59,256 nucleotides of DNA from Phycisphaerae bacterium (lineage in GTDB: Bacteria > Planctomycetota > Phycisphaerae > UBA1845): assembly GCA_029260075.1 (NCBI GenBank), contig JAJDDY010000051.1:1-59256 (forward strand), written 5' to 3'. Below are positions 35,810 to 45,451 of the stretch, one piece after another (within the stretch, counting starts at the first letter, position 1; each line of letters starts with the position of its first letter). The notes under the pieces are model-generated. The model had not been told where the DNA came from. It made no database searches and saw only the letters and a program-made list of their open reading frames with translations. Position numbers and translations under genes: made by a program.

Positions 35810-36850
35810 ATGGCAGAAGCAGAACTAAAACCAGTTTCATCCGACAAGCACGCCATCAAAGGTATCACCAAGGCGGCGATACTGTTGCTCTGCCTGGACC
35901 GCGACGCCTCCGGCGCTGTGCTGCGTGAGTTAGATCAGGGACTCGTCGAGGACATTACACGCGAAATCGCTCAGCTCGATATGATCGACGGCGACGATCG
36001 CGGCAAGATCATCGAAGAATTCTACAACATGGCGATGGCCCGGCAGTACCTGCAAGCCGGGGGGATCGGACACGCGCGGGCGCTGCTCGATCAGGCGCTG
36101 CCGCCGGATCAAGCGGCATACATCCTCAAGATGATCGAGCATGAGGTCTACAAGAAGCCTTTCGCCTTTCTGGCCAAGACCGACTCCGAAAACCTGATGA
36201 CGTTCATTCAGGACGAACATCCTCAAACCATAGCCCTGATCCTTTCGCACATTCAATCAGACAAGGCAAGCGAGATACTCGGCGGGCTGCCGCTGGCGAA
36301 ACAACTCGAGGTTGTGGCGCGAATCGCGAGTATGGACAACACGAACCCCGAGGTCATCAAAGAGGTGGAACGCGGTTTGGAAATGCGTCTGTCCGGCATC
36401 GTGTCGCAAACCATGCAGCACGTCGGCGGCGTCGAGTCGGTGGCTGAAATGCTCAACCTCGCTGACCGTGCGACCGAGAAGGGAATTCTCGAAGCCCTCG
36501 AATCGCAAGATCCCGACCTTGTCGAACAGATTCGCCGACTCATGTTCGTGTTCGAAGACATACTTCTGGTCAACGACAAGGGCATCCAGCAGGTGCTTAA
36601 GGAAATCGAAAACGAAGAGCTTTCCCTGGCCCTCAAGACCGCGAGCGATGAACTACGCAACAAGATTTTCCGCAACATGTCCGATCGCGCGTCCGAGCTT
36701 ATCAAGGAAGATATGGAATACATGGGTCCGGTGCGCGTAAGCGATGTCGAATCCGCTCAGCAGAAGGTTGTCGACGTGGTGCGCCGACTCGAGGATTCCG
36801 GCGAGCTGATCATCTCTGGACGCGGCGGCGAGCGGGAGATGATCGTGTGA
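35810..36850 (+). CDS. fliG: Flagellar motor switch protein FliG
   Basis: This 346-residue cytoplasmic C-ring protein couples the stator to rotation. The N-terminal FliF-binding domain (ITKAAILLLCLDRDASGAVL), the middle EHPQTIALILSH motif (136-147), and the C-terminal charged torque helix (DRATEKGILEALESQDPDLV then RRLMFVFEDI) are all present. Length is typical. Its start is 273 bases after fliF, with a repeat element between. Confidence 0.95.
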   Translation: MAEAELKPVSSDKHAIKGITKAAILLLCLDRDASGAVLRELDQGLVEDITREIAQLDMIDGDDRGKIIEEFYNMAMARQYLQAGGIGHARALLDQALPPDQAAYILKMIEHEVYKKPFAFLAKTDSENLMTFIQDEHPQTIALILSHIQSDKASEILGGLPLAKQLEVVARIASMDNTNPEVIKEVERGLEMRLSGIVSQTMQHVGGVESVAEMLNLADRATEKGILEALESQDPDLVEQIRRLMFVFEDILLVNDKGIQQVLKEIENEELSLALKTASDELRNKIFRNMSDRASELIKEDMEYMGPVRVSDVESAQQKVVDVVRRLEDSGELIISGRGGEREMIV

Positions 36851-36962
36851 TCAAAGCAACCTTCGACGATGAAATCCGCCGACGCAAAGGGGCGAGCCAT
36901 TCGCCGCGCGAAACGTGGCGATCGAAACCGGCGCGCTCGACACTCCGTGCGGAGCGTTCGTT

Positions 36963-37676
36963 ATGAGCACCGTCATCAAGGTGGGCACGAACGGACCGGT
37001 GTTGAATCGGCTTACGACCGTGGACTTGGCCGACCACTTGGCCGAGGCACGTTCGGTTGTCGCGGCGGCTGAGCGTCGGGCGGAAGCCATTATCGGTGAC
37101 GCGGAACGACAGTCCGAGTCCACGCTGGAGGCGGCGCGACAAAAGGGATATCGTGAGGGGTACAAGCATGGCCACGAGACCGGCACCAAGGAAGGCCATC
37201 ACGCCGCGCGGGCTGAGTCGATCGAGCGATTTGAACAACAGCACAACGTGATCGTGGACGACATGAAACGCGCGACGGCGGAGGTCGATCGGCTCAAAGG
37301 CGACTTGCTGATCGCCGCCGAACGCGACCTGCTTGAGTTTTCCGTTTCAATTGCTGAACGTCTCACGCTGGCCATTGGCGACCTGCATCGTGATGCGGTC
37401 GTCGAAAACGTGCGTCGCGCTCTTCGATTGATTACGTCAAAAACTGACCTTTCCGTTCGGGTGAATCCGCGCGATGTTGAAGCCATGAAGATGTTTGCGC
37501 CGAGCGTTTTGGATTGTGTCGGACAATCCGCCGCGCTGGCAACTGTTGAAGATTCGACGATTGCGCCGGGCGGCTGCATCGTGCAGACCGCTCGAGCCAC
37601 GGTCGATGCCACACTGGAAACGCAGGTGAAGGAGATGGTAGCGCTGCTTCTCGGGGGGACGAAGACCGATGGTTGA
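36963..37676 (+). CDS. fliH: FliH-like flagellar export ATPase regulator
   Basis: This 237-residue protein has the two hallmarks of FliH: a long charged coiled-coil region with Gly-x-x-x-Gly spacing (GYREGYKHGHETGTKEGHH), and a C-terminal globular region related to the ATPase delta subunit (NVRRALRLITSKTDLSVRVN). It recruits the FliI ATPase to the export gate. ATG 36963 is chosen because MSTVIKVG fits the family; an earlier start at 36915 is possible. It overlaps fliI by 8 bases. Confidence 0.82.
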   Translation: MSTVIKVGTNGPVLNRLTTVDLADHLAEARSVVAAAERRAEAIIGDAERQSESTLEAARQKGYREGYKHGHETGTKEGHHAARAESIERFEQQHNVIVDDMKRATAEVDRLKGDLLIAAERDLLEFSVSIAERLTLAIGDLHRDAVVENVRRALRLITSKTDLSVRVNPRDVEAMKMFAPSVLDCVGQSAALATVEDSTIAPGGCIVQTARATVDATLETQVKEMVALLLGGTKTDG

Positions 37677-39042
37677 TCTGTTCCGCGAGCCGCGTCGATT
37701 GATCGACCGAGCGGTGCTTAGCCGCACGACGGGGCGCGTGTCCGGTGTGTCCGGGCTTAGCGTGGTCGCCGAGGGCTTGGTGCTGCCGGTTGGTTCGGTT
37801 TGTTCGATCGAACCCGCGCACAGCAAGCCAATTCCGGCGCAGGTCGTGGCGGTAGCCGGTGACCGGGCGACGCTGATGACCCTGCGCGAACCCATGGGCA
37901 TCGCCGCCGGCGATCCGGTGGTCAGCAAGGTGGGCATGCAGCATGTTTCCGTGGGTCGTCAGATGCTCGGTTGCGTCTTGGACGGGCTGGGCCGTCCCAT
38001 CGGCGGTCGCACCGACTTCGTCGTTGAATCGCACTATCCGGTGTTCACCGAAGCTCCACCGGCGCTCGATCGACAGCGGATCAACACGGTCCTGCCGACC
38101 GGGATTCGATCGATCGACGCCCTGCACACCGTCGGTGGCGGCCAGCGGTTGGGCATCTTTGCTGGAACCGGCGTGGGCAAGAGCGTGTTGATGGGCATGA
38201 TCGCCAAGTATTCCGCCGCCGATGTCATCGTTGTGGCACTTATTGGCGAGCGCGGTCGCGAGGTAGGTGACTTCCTGCACCGCGATCTCGGCGAAGAGGC
38301 CATGAAACGTAGCGTACTCGTGGTCAGCACGTCCGATCAGTCCCCCGTGCTTCGCGTGCGGGCAGCGTTCGTCGCCACCGCCGTCGCGGAATATTTCCGT
38401 GACCTCGGGCGCGACGTGCTGCTGTTGATGGACTCGACGACACGCATGGCCATGGCCCAGCGACAAATCGGCGTGTCCGCCGGCGAACCGCCGACCGCGA
38501 AAGGCTATCCTCCCAGCGTGTTCAGCCTGTTACCCAAACTGTTGGAACGCAGCGGGCGAACGAGCAAGGGGAGCGTAACCGGAATGTATACGGTGCTCGT
38601 CGAAGGCGATGACATCACCGAACCCGTGTCCGACGCCGTTCGCGGCATTCTCGATGGCCACATTTGGTTGTCGCGCGACTTGGCGAACCGTGGACACTAT
38701 CCAGCCGTCGCCGTACTCGAAAGCATCAGCCGCGTGATGACCGACGTCGTGGACGACGAACATCGGGCGGCGGCTGCGGCGGTCCGTCGCGTCCTCGCGG
38801 TGTGGGCTGACATTGAAGACATGGTGAACATCGGGGCGTACGTCAGTGGAACGAACATCGATTTCGACGTCGCGGTCCAGATGAAACCGAAGATCGATGC
38901 GTTCTTGCAGCAGACGACGACCGATCATGCGACGTTTGCGGAGTCGCGCGATCGACTGGTTCAGCTTGGAGCGGAAGTGGAATCCGTGCGTGGGCAATTG
39001 ACCAAAGAGACGACGCGCCGCGTAGTTGAGCCTGCGACCTAG
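37669..39042 (+). CDS. fliI: Flagellum-specific ATPase FliI
   Basis: This 457-residue F1-beta-like ATPase energises flagellar protein export. It has the beta-barrel N terminus, Walker A AGTGVGKS (165-172), ALIGERGREVGDF, Walker B DVLLLMDSTTR, and TAKGYPPSVFSLLPKLLERSG. The C-terminal helical region is complete. It overlaps fliH by 8 bases. The stop codon TAG is the first three bases of an inverted-repeat element, the end of which lies just upstream of fliJ. Confidence 0.95.
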   Translation: MVDLFREPRRLIDRAVLSRTTGRVSGVSGLSVVAEGLVLPVGSVCSIEPAHSKPIPAQVVAVAGDRATLMTLREPMGIAAGDPVVSKVGMQHVSVGRQMLGCVLDGLGRPIGGRTDFVVESHYPVFTEAPPALDRQRINTVLPTGIRSIDALHTVGGGQRLGIFAGTGVGKSVLMGMIAKYSAADVIVVALIGERGREVGDFLHRDLGEEAMKRSVLVVSTSDQSPVLRVRAAFVATAVAEYFRDLGRDVLLLMDSTTRMAMAQRQIGVSAGEPPTAKGYPPSVFSLLPKLLERSGRTSKGSVTGMYTVLVEGDDITEPVSDAVRGILDGHIWLSRDLANRGHYPAVAVLESISRVMTDVVDDEHRAAAAAVRRVLAVWADIEDMVNIGAYVSGTNIDFDVAVQMKPKIDAFLQQTTTDHATFAESRDRLVQLGAEVESVRGQLTKETTRRVVEPAT

Positions 39043-39197
39043 CGGTGCGTCACAGTTAAGACTTCGGGTTGCGTTGGTTTGATCCGAACCGCGACCGTGA
39101 GGGAGTGTTTTTGGGCCGTCATAGGCGGATTTCAAACGTCCGCTTTCTTACGGTCGCGGCTCGGTAAACCCGTCCTTCTAGCTGTGACAAAGCACTA
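39040..39197. mobile_element. Family A (IS630-tip group) element at the fliI stop codon
   Basis: The left tip TAGCGGTGCGTCACAGTT contains the fliI stop; the right tip AGCTGTGACAAAGCACTA is the exact inverted counterpart of the transposon end at 59120. Core arms CCGCGACCGTGAGGGAG and CTTACGGTCGCGGCTCGG face each other. It fills nearly the whole fliI-fliJ gap. Confidence 0.85.
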
Positions 39198-39208
39198 GGG
39201 AACGAAGC

Positions 39209-39676
39209 ATGGCGAAGCGTTTTCGGTTTAGACTTGAAGCTGTTCTTGAGCAGCGGCGGCGGGAGCGCGATGCGCGTCGCCGTAGCGTCGGCGAAGCCGC
39301 CGCCGTCGCAACGGAAGCGTTGGCGCGAATCACGCAGCTTCGCGACGAGCTGGAGCACGCCAGAGAGTCGTCACGGGATGCGCAGGTGATGGGCGCGGTG
39401 GACTTGACGTGGCTATCGCGGCAGGAGTTGCACCGGAACTGGTTGCGTCAAAGCATTGACAGCGGGACTGAAGAGCTGGCCACGCGGCGTTCGGAGTTGA
39501 AGTCGCGTCAAAGCGAGCTCGCGGAGGCGTCCAGCCGATTGAAGGTCGTCGAAAAGCTGCGCGAGCGTCGGTGGGAACAGCATCGGCGCGAGCTGAATCG
39601 TGAAGAACAGACGGCTACTGATGAAGCCGGTGTCCTGCTGTATCTGAGGCGGCGCGCTGCCGCTTGTGGAGAATGA
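39209..39676 (+). CDS. fliJ: FliJ-like flagellar export chaperone
   Basis: This 155-residue, highly charged, all-helical coiled-coil protein has the FliJ opening FRFRLEAVLEQRRRERDARR and long helices typical of the family. FliJ sits in the centre of the FliI ring and links it to FlhA. Sequence conservation is low, but the position after fliI supports the call. It overlaps nothing; the next gene starts 4 bases after its stop. Confidence 0.8.
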   Translation: MAKRFRFRLEAVLEQRRRERDARRRSVGEAAAVATEALARITQLRDELEHARESSRDAQVMGAVDLTWLSRQELHRNWLRQSIDSGTEELATRRSELKSRQSELAEASSRLKVVEKLRERRWEQHRRELNREEQTATDEAGVLLYLRRRAAACGE

Positions 39677-39680
39677 TTTG

Positions 39681-40361
39681 ATGTCCGCACCTTCTCTTTT
39701 TCGACGATCGTACGACGTGTTGGCGTTGTTCGCTGTGCTGAACATCCTGGCGATGGGTGGTTTGGGCGCCATGCTCTACACCAGCGGCGCCGTGAACCCT
39801 CAAAAGCTTCGTCAGATTGTTTCGATCATGCGCGGCACCGTGCTTGTTCCAGCGGACACGGTTGTCGCCGCGTCGCCGGAAGGCGATGGCGCAACAGATG
39901 AGGATGCAGTCGACCCGGCGACGCGCACGCGACAGTCGCAGGTGGATGCCGAGGTCTTGCGCTTGGAAGCGGATCGGATCAAGGCAGAGCTCAACCAACG
40001 TCTCGCCCTCAACAACAGCATCCTACTTCGCGTCACGACCGAGCGAGAACGTTTTCAAAAAGAGCGCGACGCCGCCGTCAAGATGAAACAACAGATCACC
40101 GACCGAAGGCAGGCGGAGGGGTTTCAAAAGCAGATTGCCATCTACGAATCACTTTCGTCCAAGGTCGCGCTGCAACATCTCCTAGCCCTTCCGGATCCGG
40201 ACGACGCCGCCAAGGTGCTGTTGGAAATGAACACCCGCAAAGCGAAGAAGATTGTCGAAGCCGCACGCTCGGGCGGACAGTTGAGCAAGATGCAGGATAT
40301 CCTTCGACGTGTGCGCCAGGTAGCGCCCGATCGATCGCTGGAACTGGCCGCCAATAATTGA
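39681..40361 (+). CDS. MotE/YlxF-like membrane coiled-coil protein
   Basis: This 226-residue protein has one N-terminal membrane helix (VLALFAVLNILAMGGLGAML), a long coiled coil (about 85-150), and a C-terminal MgtE-N-like helical region (IYESLSSKVALQHLLALPDP then AAKVLLEMNTRKAKKIVEA). This architecture and its place between fliJ and fliK match YlxF/MotE-type proteins, periplasmic chaperones or partners of stator components in other bacteria. ATG 39681 is preferred because GGAG lies about 9 bases upstream. Its stop overlaps the fliK ATG (TGATG). Confidence 0.72.
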   Translation: MSAPSLFRRSYDVLALFAVLNILAMGGLGAMLYTSGAVNPQKLRQIVSIMRGTVLVPADTVVAASPEGDGATDEDAVDPATRTRQSQVDAEVLRLEADRIKAELNQRLALNNSILLRVTTERERFQKERDAAVKMKQQITDRRQAEGFQKQIAIYESLSSKVALQHLLALPDPDDAAKVLLEMNTRKAKKIVEAARSGGQLSKMQDILRRVRQVAPDRSLELAANN

Positions 40362-41692
40362 TGGGAAGCGCCTTGAATTCTACATCCGCTTTGGGTTCAC
40401 CTGTGGCCACCGACGTCGCTTCGCGCCGAAGTGTCGGTCCGTCGGTCCGCGCCGATCGCGAGCAGGACGAAACGACCGACGTGGGAGTCACGGCGGTGGC
40501 GTTCGAGTCACTGTTGACGGTGGCTAGGATTTCGGCTGGGACGGAGCGATCGGGGCGGGCCGAGCGATCCTTTGCCTCACAGATTTTTGAACCCGCGGAG
40601 CCCGCAAGCGGCGGCGATAGACGTCAGTCGGTCGAACAAGCAAACGCATCGGGCGTCGATGGCGTCGACCGGTTGGACCGGACCAGCGTCGACGCACGTC
40701 GAACCGCGTCGGAAGAACGAGGGGGCGCCAGCGCCGATAAGACGGCGCCCGAGCGGTTGACGCTTGCGACTGATCGTCGTAGCACCGAGCCGACCGAGCA
40801 GCGCCAACCAGTTGCGCGTAGCACAGTGTTAGATAGAAACACCCTAGACGAAGGTTTTCGAAACACGACGACCAAGACATCGACGAAGACAGACCTGCGC
40901 CCGGCGTTCGAGCCAACATCCAATGCGAAGTCGTCCCCGGTCGTTGCCGGTTTGGAAGCGCCCTCGCGCGCATCGGCGTCAGCAGCCGCTACCGGCGCGC
41001 CACGCGTCGCCGCATCATCGAACGCCACCGGCAAGACACTGGCCGGTCAAGTCGGACGGGTATTGTCAACGCCGCCTGCAAACGGACCAACAGGTAACGC
41101 GGTGGCTTCGCCGTCGTCGCCGCGCAACATGCCGGACGCGAATTCCAAGAAGGGCACACCGACTCAAACCCAACCGGGACGAGACAGCGGAACGTCTGGC
41201 GGTGGGCGAGCGGGCGAAGCGAGTGCCGCCGAATCGTCACCGTTCGACGAGCTTGTACGCTCGATCCGCCTTCAGCAAACAGCGAACGGATCGTCGGCGC
41301 GCCTGACACTCGATCCTCCAGACTTGGGGAAGATTCAAGTCGACGTTCGTCTACGCAACAACCGTATGACCATCTCCGTGCGCACGGAGTCGTCGATTGC
41401 GAAGACACTGATGGTCGAGCGGGCGAGCGTGTTGACGAAATCACTCGAAGAGCAGGGCATTCACGTGGACCAACTCGACGTGACGACGGAGTTGGTCGCT
41501 GATGAGTCGTACGACGCGGCCGACGGGGGTCAGGGAGACGCTACGGCGATGCACGATCAGGCAAGTGCGTTCTCGCCGAAACCGACGCGTGCAGCGGCCG
41601 CGTTGATGGCGGAGCCTGAGCACGCCGCCACACCGATAGTTGATGCAGTTATGGAAGTCGCGTCGGAGACGCGATTAGACATTCGAATCTGA
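40361..41692 (+). CDS. fliK: Flagellar hook-length control protein FliK
   Basis: This 443-residue protein has a long, low-complexity N-terminal part rich in Ala, Ser, Thr and Arg (about 1-300), which acts as a ruler in FliK, and a conserved C-terminal substrate-switch domain (about 310-375; ARLTLDPPDLGKIQVDVRL, NRMTISVRTESS, LTKSLEEQGIHVDQLDV). It switches the export gate from hook to filament proteins. It starts at ATG 40361, overlapping the previous stop by one base. The first 300 residues have no secure homology. Confidence 0.85.
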   Translation: MGSALNSTSALGSPVATDVASRRSVGPSVRADREQDETTDVGVTAVAFESLLTVARISAGTERSGRAERSFASQIFEPAEPASGGDRRQSVEQANASGVDGVDRLDRTSVDARRTASEERGGASADKTAPERLTLATDRRSTEPTEQRQPVARSTVLDRNTLDEGFRNTTTKTSTKTDLRPAFEPTSNAKSSPVVAGLEAPSRASASAAATGAPRVAASSNATGKTLAGQVGRVLSTPPANGPTGNAVASPSSPRNMPDANSKKGTPTQTQPGRDSGTSGGGRAGEASAAESSPFDELVRSIRLQQTANGSSARLTLDPPDLGKIQVDVRLRNNRMTISVRTESSIAKTLMVERASVLTKSLEEQGIHVDQLDVTTELVADESYDAADGGQGDATAMHDQASAFSPKPTRAAAALMAEPEHAATPIVDAVMEVASETRLDIRI

Positions 41693-41793
41693 CCACCGGC
41701 GAGCAGATGGCCGAATGGTCGAAACCGGAGCGGACGCCGGTGCTACTGGAGTGGCACTGGCGCCAAGACCGGTGACGTTGGGAAGTGACGACA

Positions 41794-42408
41794 ATGGAAA
41801 TAACCTCATCGACAAGCACCGTACCACCGGTTGGTGGCTCTTCGTCTTCAAGCGCGGTTGCGGAGTTGGGTAGCGACGATTTTCTCGGGCTGCTTATCGC
41901 TCAGCTGCGAACGCAGGATCCCCTCGAGCCGATGGACAACGACCAACTGCTCAAGCAGATCTCGTCGATTCGCGACATCGAACTGTCTTCGACGCTGACC
42001 AGTACCCTCCAAGGGCTTGCCGGACAGCAGCAGTTTGGATCGATGGCGGCGTTGATCGGACAGTTCGTCACCGCCGCACAGAGTGGTGACGGCACACAGC
42101 GCAGTGGCGTGGTCGTTGGCGTACGCATCTCCGAGCAAGGCGAATCGCTGTTGCAACTTTCCGACGGGAGTCAGGTTCAAGCCGACCAAGTTCTCTCGAT
42201 CGAATCCGCTGAGCATGCGGGTGCGTCGCTGGTCGGGCAGCTTGTCTCTGGTGTCGATGCCCGCAATCCGTCCGACGCATCGTTCGTGGAAGGTGTCGTC
42301 ACCGGCGTGGAAACGGACAATGCGGGCGTCGTGTTGCTCGAACTCGATACCGGACATTCGTTGCGACTTCGCGACGTGGTCGGCGTGCGCTCTGCGGACT
42401 TGATCTAA
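41794..42408 (+). CDS. flgD: Flagellar hook assembly scaffold FlgD
   Basis: This 204-residue hook-cap protein has the diagnostic N-terminal region FLGLLIAQLRTQDPLEPMDN and the following helix LLKQISSIRDIELSSTL, and a beta-rich C-terminal part (SGVVVGVRISEQGESLLQLS). It is required for hook polymerisation. ATG 41794 follows GGAAG; GTG 41785 would add three residues. It is followed by flgE. Confidence 0.9.
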   Translation: MEITSSTSTVPPVGGSSSSSAVAELGSDDFLGLLIAQLRTQDPLEPMDNDQLLKQISSIRDIELSSTLTSTLQGLAGQQQFGSMAALIGQFVTAAQSGDGTQRSGVVVGVRISEQGESLLQLSDGSQVQADQVLSIESAEHAGASLVGQLVSGVDARNPSDASFVEGVVTGVETDNAGVVLLELDTGHSLRLRDVVGVRSADLI

Positions 42409-42449
42409 ACCCAACCGGCTTGCGCCGCGCCACTTAAGGAGACAACACG

Positions 42450-44150
42450 ATGTCACTTACCTCTGCCTTAGTCGTTGGGTTTACCGGTATCGATGCGAAC
42501 AGCACGTCGGTTGATACGATCGGTAACAATCTTGCCAACGTCAACACGACCTCGTTCAAGTCGCAGCGCACGAATTTCGAGACGCTGTTCTATGAGACGA
42601 TTGGAGAAGGCACTGCACCCGACGGCGAACGCGGCGGAACGCTTCCACGACAGGTGGGCTACGGCGTGGGCGTCGCGTCGTTACAACGCGATTTCGGGCA
42701 AGGCGACTTCGAAAACACTGGTCGGCGAAGCGACTTGGCGATCAACGGAAACGGTTTTTTCGTTCTCGCTGAAGTCGATGCCGAGCAGGTGTTCACGCGT
42801 GACGGGAACTTCAGATTGGATACTGAGCAGACGCTCGTTTCCGTCGGCGGCACGCCCGTTCAGGTGTTCGCAGCCGATTCTTCCGGGAGCATCAATACGG
42901 AAGGAGACCTCTCGGGTCTGATCATTCCGCTTGGCAGTGCGAGTCAGGCGACGGCGACCACGCAGGTGGTCATGGACGGGCGGTTGGATAGCGGTACAGG
43001 CTTGGCTGCGGCGGGGGCGGTGGTAACGTCCCAACCGCTGAGCACGGCCGGCGGCACACCAGCGACGGCGTCGACCCTCCTTGCGGACTTGGTCGACGCG
43101 AACGGACTGCCACTTTTCTCGTCCGGCGATTCGCTAACCGTACAGGGAACCAAGGGTGACATATCCATGGCACCATCGACGTTCGTCGTAGGCACGGACG
43201 GCCGCACGGTCGGCGACTTCGCTCAGCAGTTGGAAGCGTCGTTGGGCATCGACCCCGCCGATCCATCCGGCCTCAACGCGGGCGTTAGCGTGGCCGACGG
43301 TACGGATTTCGCCGCCGGGTCGCTCGTTCTTCGGTCCAACGCCGGTTTGATCAATGCGGTGTCGCTGGACGCCGGGTCGATCGTCAATGCCGACGGCGTC
43401 GTTGCTTCTCCGTTTTCGTTCACCACGGTGGAGGCGGCCGTGGGCGGGGGCGTCACAACGAGCTTCGGTGTCTTCGATTCCCTCGGAAACCAGGTGGACG
43501 TGCGCGTTCGCTTGGCGCTTGAATCCAAGACGTCGACTGGTTCGACGTGGCGATTCTTCGCGGAGTCAGTCGGTGACAGCGATTTGTCACCACTTGTCGG
43601 AAACGGCACGCTCTCGTTCGACGCGAATGGGCAGTTCGTCGGCGCCACCGGGACGGATCTCACGATCGATCGCGAGGGGACCGGGGCGGCGTCGCCGCTG
43701 AGTTTCACGTTGGACTTCACGGACCTGACCGGTTTGGCGAGCCCGAACGGATCGTCTCAGTTGCTCATGTCTGAGCAGGACGGGGCGCCAGCGGGCATCA
43801 TGACGGATTTCGCCGTCGACGACCAAGGCGTTGTGACCGCCGTCTTCTCCAACCAGCAAACACAAGTGCTCGGGCAGGTCGCCTTGGCGACGTTCGCCAA
43901 TGTGGAAGGTCTTGTGGCGCAGGGTGGAAATGGATACGCCGCCGCGCCCGCCAGCGGGGAGGCGTCGATCGTCGCGCCTCGAACCGCCGGGACGGGATCG
44001 ATTGCATCGGGACAGTTGGAACAGAGTAACGTCGAGATCGCCCGCGAGTTCATAAACCTGGTCACGGCGTCGACGGGCGTGTCGGCGGCTGGTCGTGTGG
44101 TACGTGTGGCAGACGACCTCCTTCAAGAGCTGCTGCTGATCGCGCGGTAA
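42450..44150 (+). CDS. flgE: Flagellar hook protein FlgE
   Basis: This 566-residue hook protein begins after a strong AAGGAG site. The N terminus (GFTGIDANSTSVDTIGNNLA, ANVNTTSFKSQR), the FFETIGEG-like segment, GYGVGVASLQRDFGQG, DLAINGNGFFVL and FTRDGNFRLD are classic. The C terminus (SGQLEQSNVEIAREFINLVT) is the expected D0 helix. At 566 residues it is longer than the roughly 400-residue enterobacterial protein, with extra outer-domain sequence (about 170-400), common in distant phyla. Confidence 0.94.
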   Translation: MSLTSALVVGFTGIDANSTSVDTIGNNLANVNTTSFKSQRTNFETLFYETIGEGTAPDGERGGTLPRQVGYGVGVASLQRDFGQGDFENTGRRSDLAINGNGFFVLAEVDAEQVFTRDGNFRLDTEQTLVSVGGTPVQVFAADSSGSINTEGDLSGLIIPLGSASQATATTQVVMDGRLDSGTGLAAAGAVVTSQPLSTAGGTPATASTLLADLVDANGLPLFSSGDSLTVQGTKGDISMAPSTFVVGTDGRTVGDFAQQLEASLGIDPADPSGLNAGVSVADGTDFAAGSLVLRSNAGLINAVSLDAGSIVNADGVVASPFSFTTVEAAVGGGVTTSFGVFDSLGNQVDVRVRLALESKTSTGSTWRFFAESVGDSDLSPLVGNGTLSFDANGQFVGATGTDLTIDREGTGAASPLSFTLDFTDLTGLASPNGSSQLLMSEQDGAPAGIMTDFAVDDQGVVTAVFSNQQTQVLGQVALATFANVEGLVAQGGNGYAAAPASGEASIVAPRTAGTGSIASGQLEQSNVEIAREFINLVTASTGVSAAGRVVRVADDLLQELLLIAR

Positions 44151-44183
44151 TGCACTGACCGCGATCGCGCGGCGAGAGAGACT

Positions 44184-44378
44184 ATGATTGCGCTGACTCG
44201 ATTGAACAAACGCGTGTTCGTCTTAAATGCCGAGCTCATCAAAATGATCGAATCTACGCCGGATACGATCGTGACGCTGATCAACGGCGATACGACGATC
44301 GTCCGTGAGTCCGTGGAGGAAGTCGTGCGGCGCGCGGTCGATTACCAACGTCAGATACGGGGCTTTCAGGTTTCGTGA
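44184..44378 (+). CDS. flbD: Flagellar FlbD family protein
   Basis: This 64-residue protein (MIALTRLNKRVFVLNAELIK, TVTLINGDTTIVRES) matches the short FlbD family found next to flgE in many non-enterobacterial flagellar clusters. It is distinct from the Caulobacter regulator of the same name. It lies 33 bases after flgE. The exact function is not settled. Confidence 0.88.
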   Translation: MIALTRLNKRVFVLNAELIKMIESTPDTIVTLINGDTTIVRESVEEVVRRAVDYQRQIRGFQVS

Positions 44379-44456
44379 CGATGTTCCGGACGTACTCGAG
44401 CCCCGTGCCCTCCAGAAAACGGCCGTCGAGCGACTGAAAACGTCTGTGAGAAAACG

Positions 44457-44602
44457 TACTGGTGCTTAGTCACGACTCAAGTGACGGGTTGATCCGATCC
44501 GAGCCGCGACCGTGAGGGAGCGTTTTCGAGCTGTCGCGACAGGCTTTCGAACATCCGTTTCCTCACGGGTGCGGCTCGATAAGAGGCTTCTCGCGCGTTC
44601 TA
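44457..44602. mobile_element. Family A element with mixed ends, between flbD and motA
   Basis: The left end (TACTGGTGCTTAGTCACGAC) resembles the TAGTGCTTTGTCACAG group; the right end (TCTCGCGCGTTCTA) resembles the TAGAACGTGTTC group. The core arms GAGCCGCGACCGTGAGGGAG and CTCACGGGTGCGGCTCG face each other. It splits the cluster before motA. Confidence 0.7.
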
Positions 44603-44605
44603 AGG

Positions 44606-44627
44606 ATCGGTCTTAGCCTGACCGATA
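44606..44627. repeat. Small inverted repeat upstream of motA
   Basis: ATCGGTC and GACCGAT are separated by 7 bases (TTAGCCT), just after the repeat element and about 45 bases before the motA ATG. The right arm also resembles a sigma-28 -10 box (GCCGATAA), but the -35 match is poor. It could be an operator or leader hairpin. Confidence 0.35.
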
Positions 44628-44672
44628 TCGATTGTGGTGGCGTGCGCGCCGAAGCGGCGACGGATTGCGAAC

Positions 44673-45446
44673 ATGGATATTGCGACAATTATCGGTCTGC
44701 TCTCCGGCTTCGGGCTGATCCTCTGGGCGATTCTGGGAAAGTCCAGCATCATGGCGTTCGTCGACCCTGGGTCGGTGGCCATCGTGATCGGCGGATCCAT
44801 GGCGGCGGCCATGATCAGTTTTCCGCTCAAGAACTTGCTGGGCGTGATGCGAATCGTCAAGACGCTTTTTCTACATAAAGCGCGCGATCCCAGAGAGTTG
44901 ATCGACGAGTTGGTTCAGTATGCCGAGGTCGCGCGGCGCGATGGGATCCTCGCGCTGGAAAACGTCGCAGCGGATATCAAAGATCCGTTCCTGGTCTCGG
45001 GTATTCAAATGGCCGTGGACGGAACGGATCCTGATTTGATCGAGGGTATCCTGCTCAGCGACCTAGAGGCTGTAGAGGGACGTCATCGCGACGGTAAGGC
45101 CTTGTTCGAAAACATCGGGCGATTCGCGCCGGCGTTCGGCATGATCGGCACATTGATCGGTCTGGTCATTATGCTCGGTAACATGGCAGATCCTAAGAGC
45201 ATTGGCCCGGCCATGGCCGTCGCGCTGCTCACGACGATGTACGGTGCGATGGCGGCCAACCTTGTCGCACTGCCGATGGCAGAAAAACTCGCCCTCCGTT
45301 CACGCGAGGAGATGTTGATGCGGACGATTGTCATTCGGGGGGTCATGTCGATTCAGTCCGGTGACAATCCGAGAATCGTCGAGCAAAAGCTCAAGACGTT
45401 CCTGCCCAACCGGTTGCGCGGTGAGGGTGCGGCGAAGGCGGCGTAG
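44673..45446 (+). CDS. motA: Flagellar motor stator protein MotA
   Basis: This 257-residue inner-membrane protein forms the proton (or sodium) channel with MotB. It has four expected hydrophobic segments (IIGLLSGFGLILWAIL; GSVAIVIGGSMAAAMISF; APAFGMIGTLIGLVIML; AMAVALLTTMYGAMAANLV), the cytoplasmic loop with the charged segment RDPRELIDELVQYAEVAR and the conserved Pro in PAFGMIGT. ATG 44673 matches the family start (MDIATIIGLL). It lies 5 bases before motB. Confidence 0.94.
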   Translation: MDIATIIGLLSGFGLILWAILGKSSIMAFVDPGSVAIVIGGSMAAAMISFPLKNLLGVMRIVKTLFLHKARDPRELIDELVQYAEVARRDGILALENVAADIKDPFLVSGIQMAVDGTDPDLIEGILLSDLEAVEGRHRDGKALFENIGRFAPAFGMIGTLIGLVIMLGNMADPKSIGPAMAVALLTTMYGAMAANLVALPMAEKLALRSREEMLMRTIVIRGVMSIQSGDNPRIVEQKLKTFLPNRLRGEGAAKAA

Positions 45447-45451
45447 GAGCG

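Noticed and set aside
41771-41790. TGGCAC box before flgD
   Set aside because: The -12 TTGC element is missing at the right distance.
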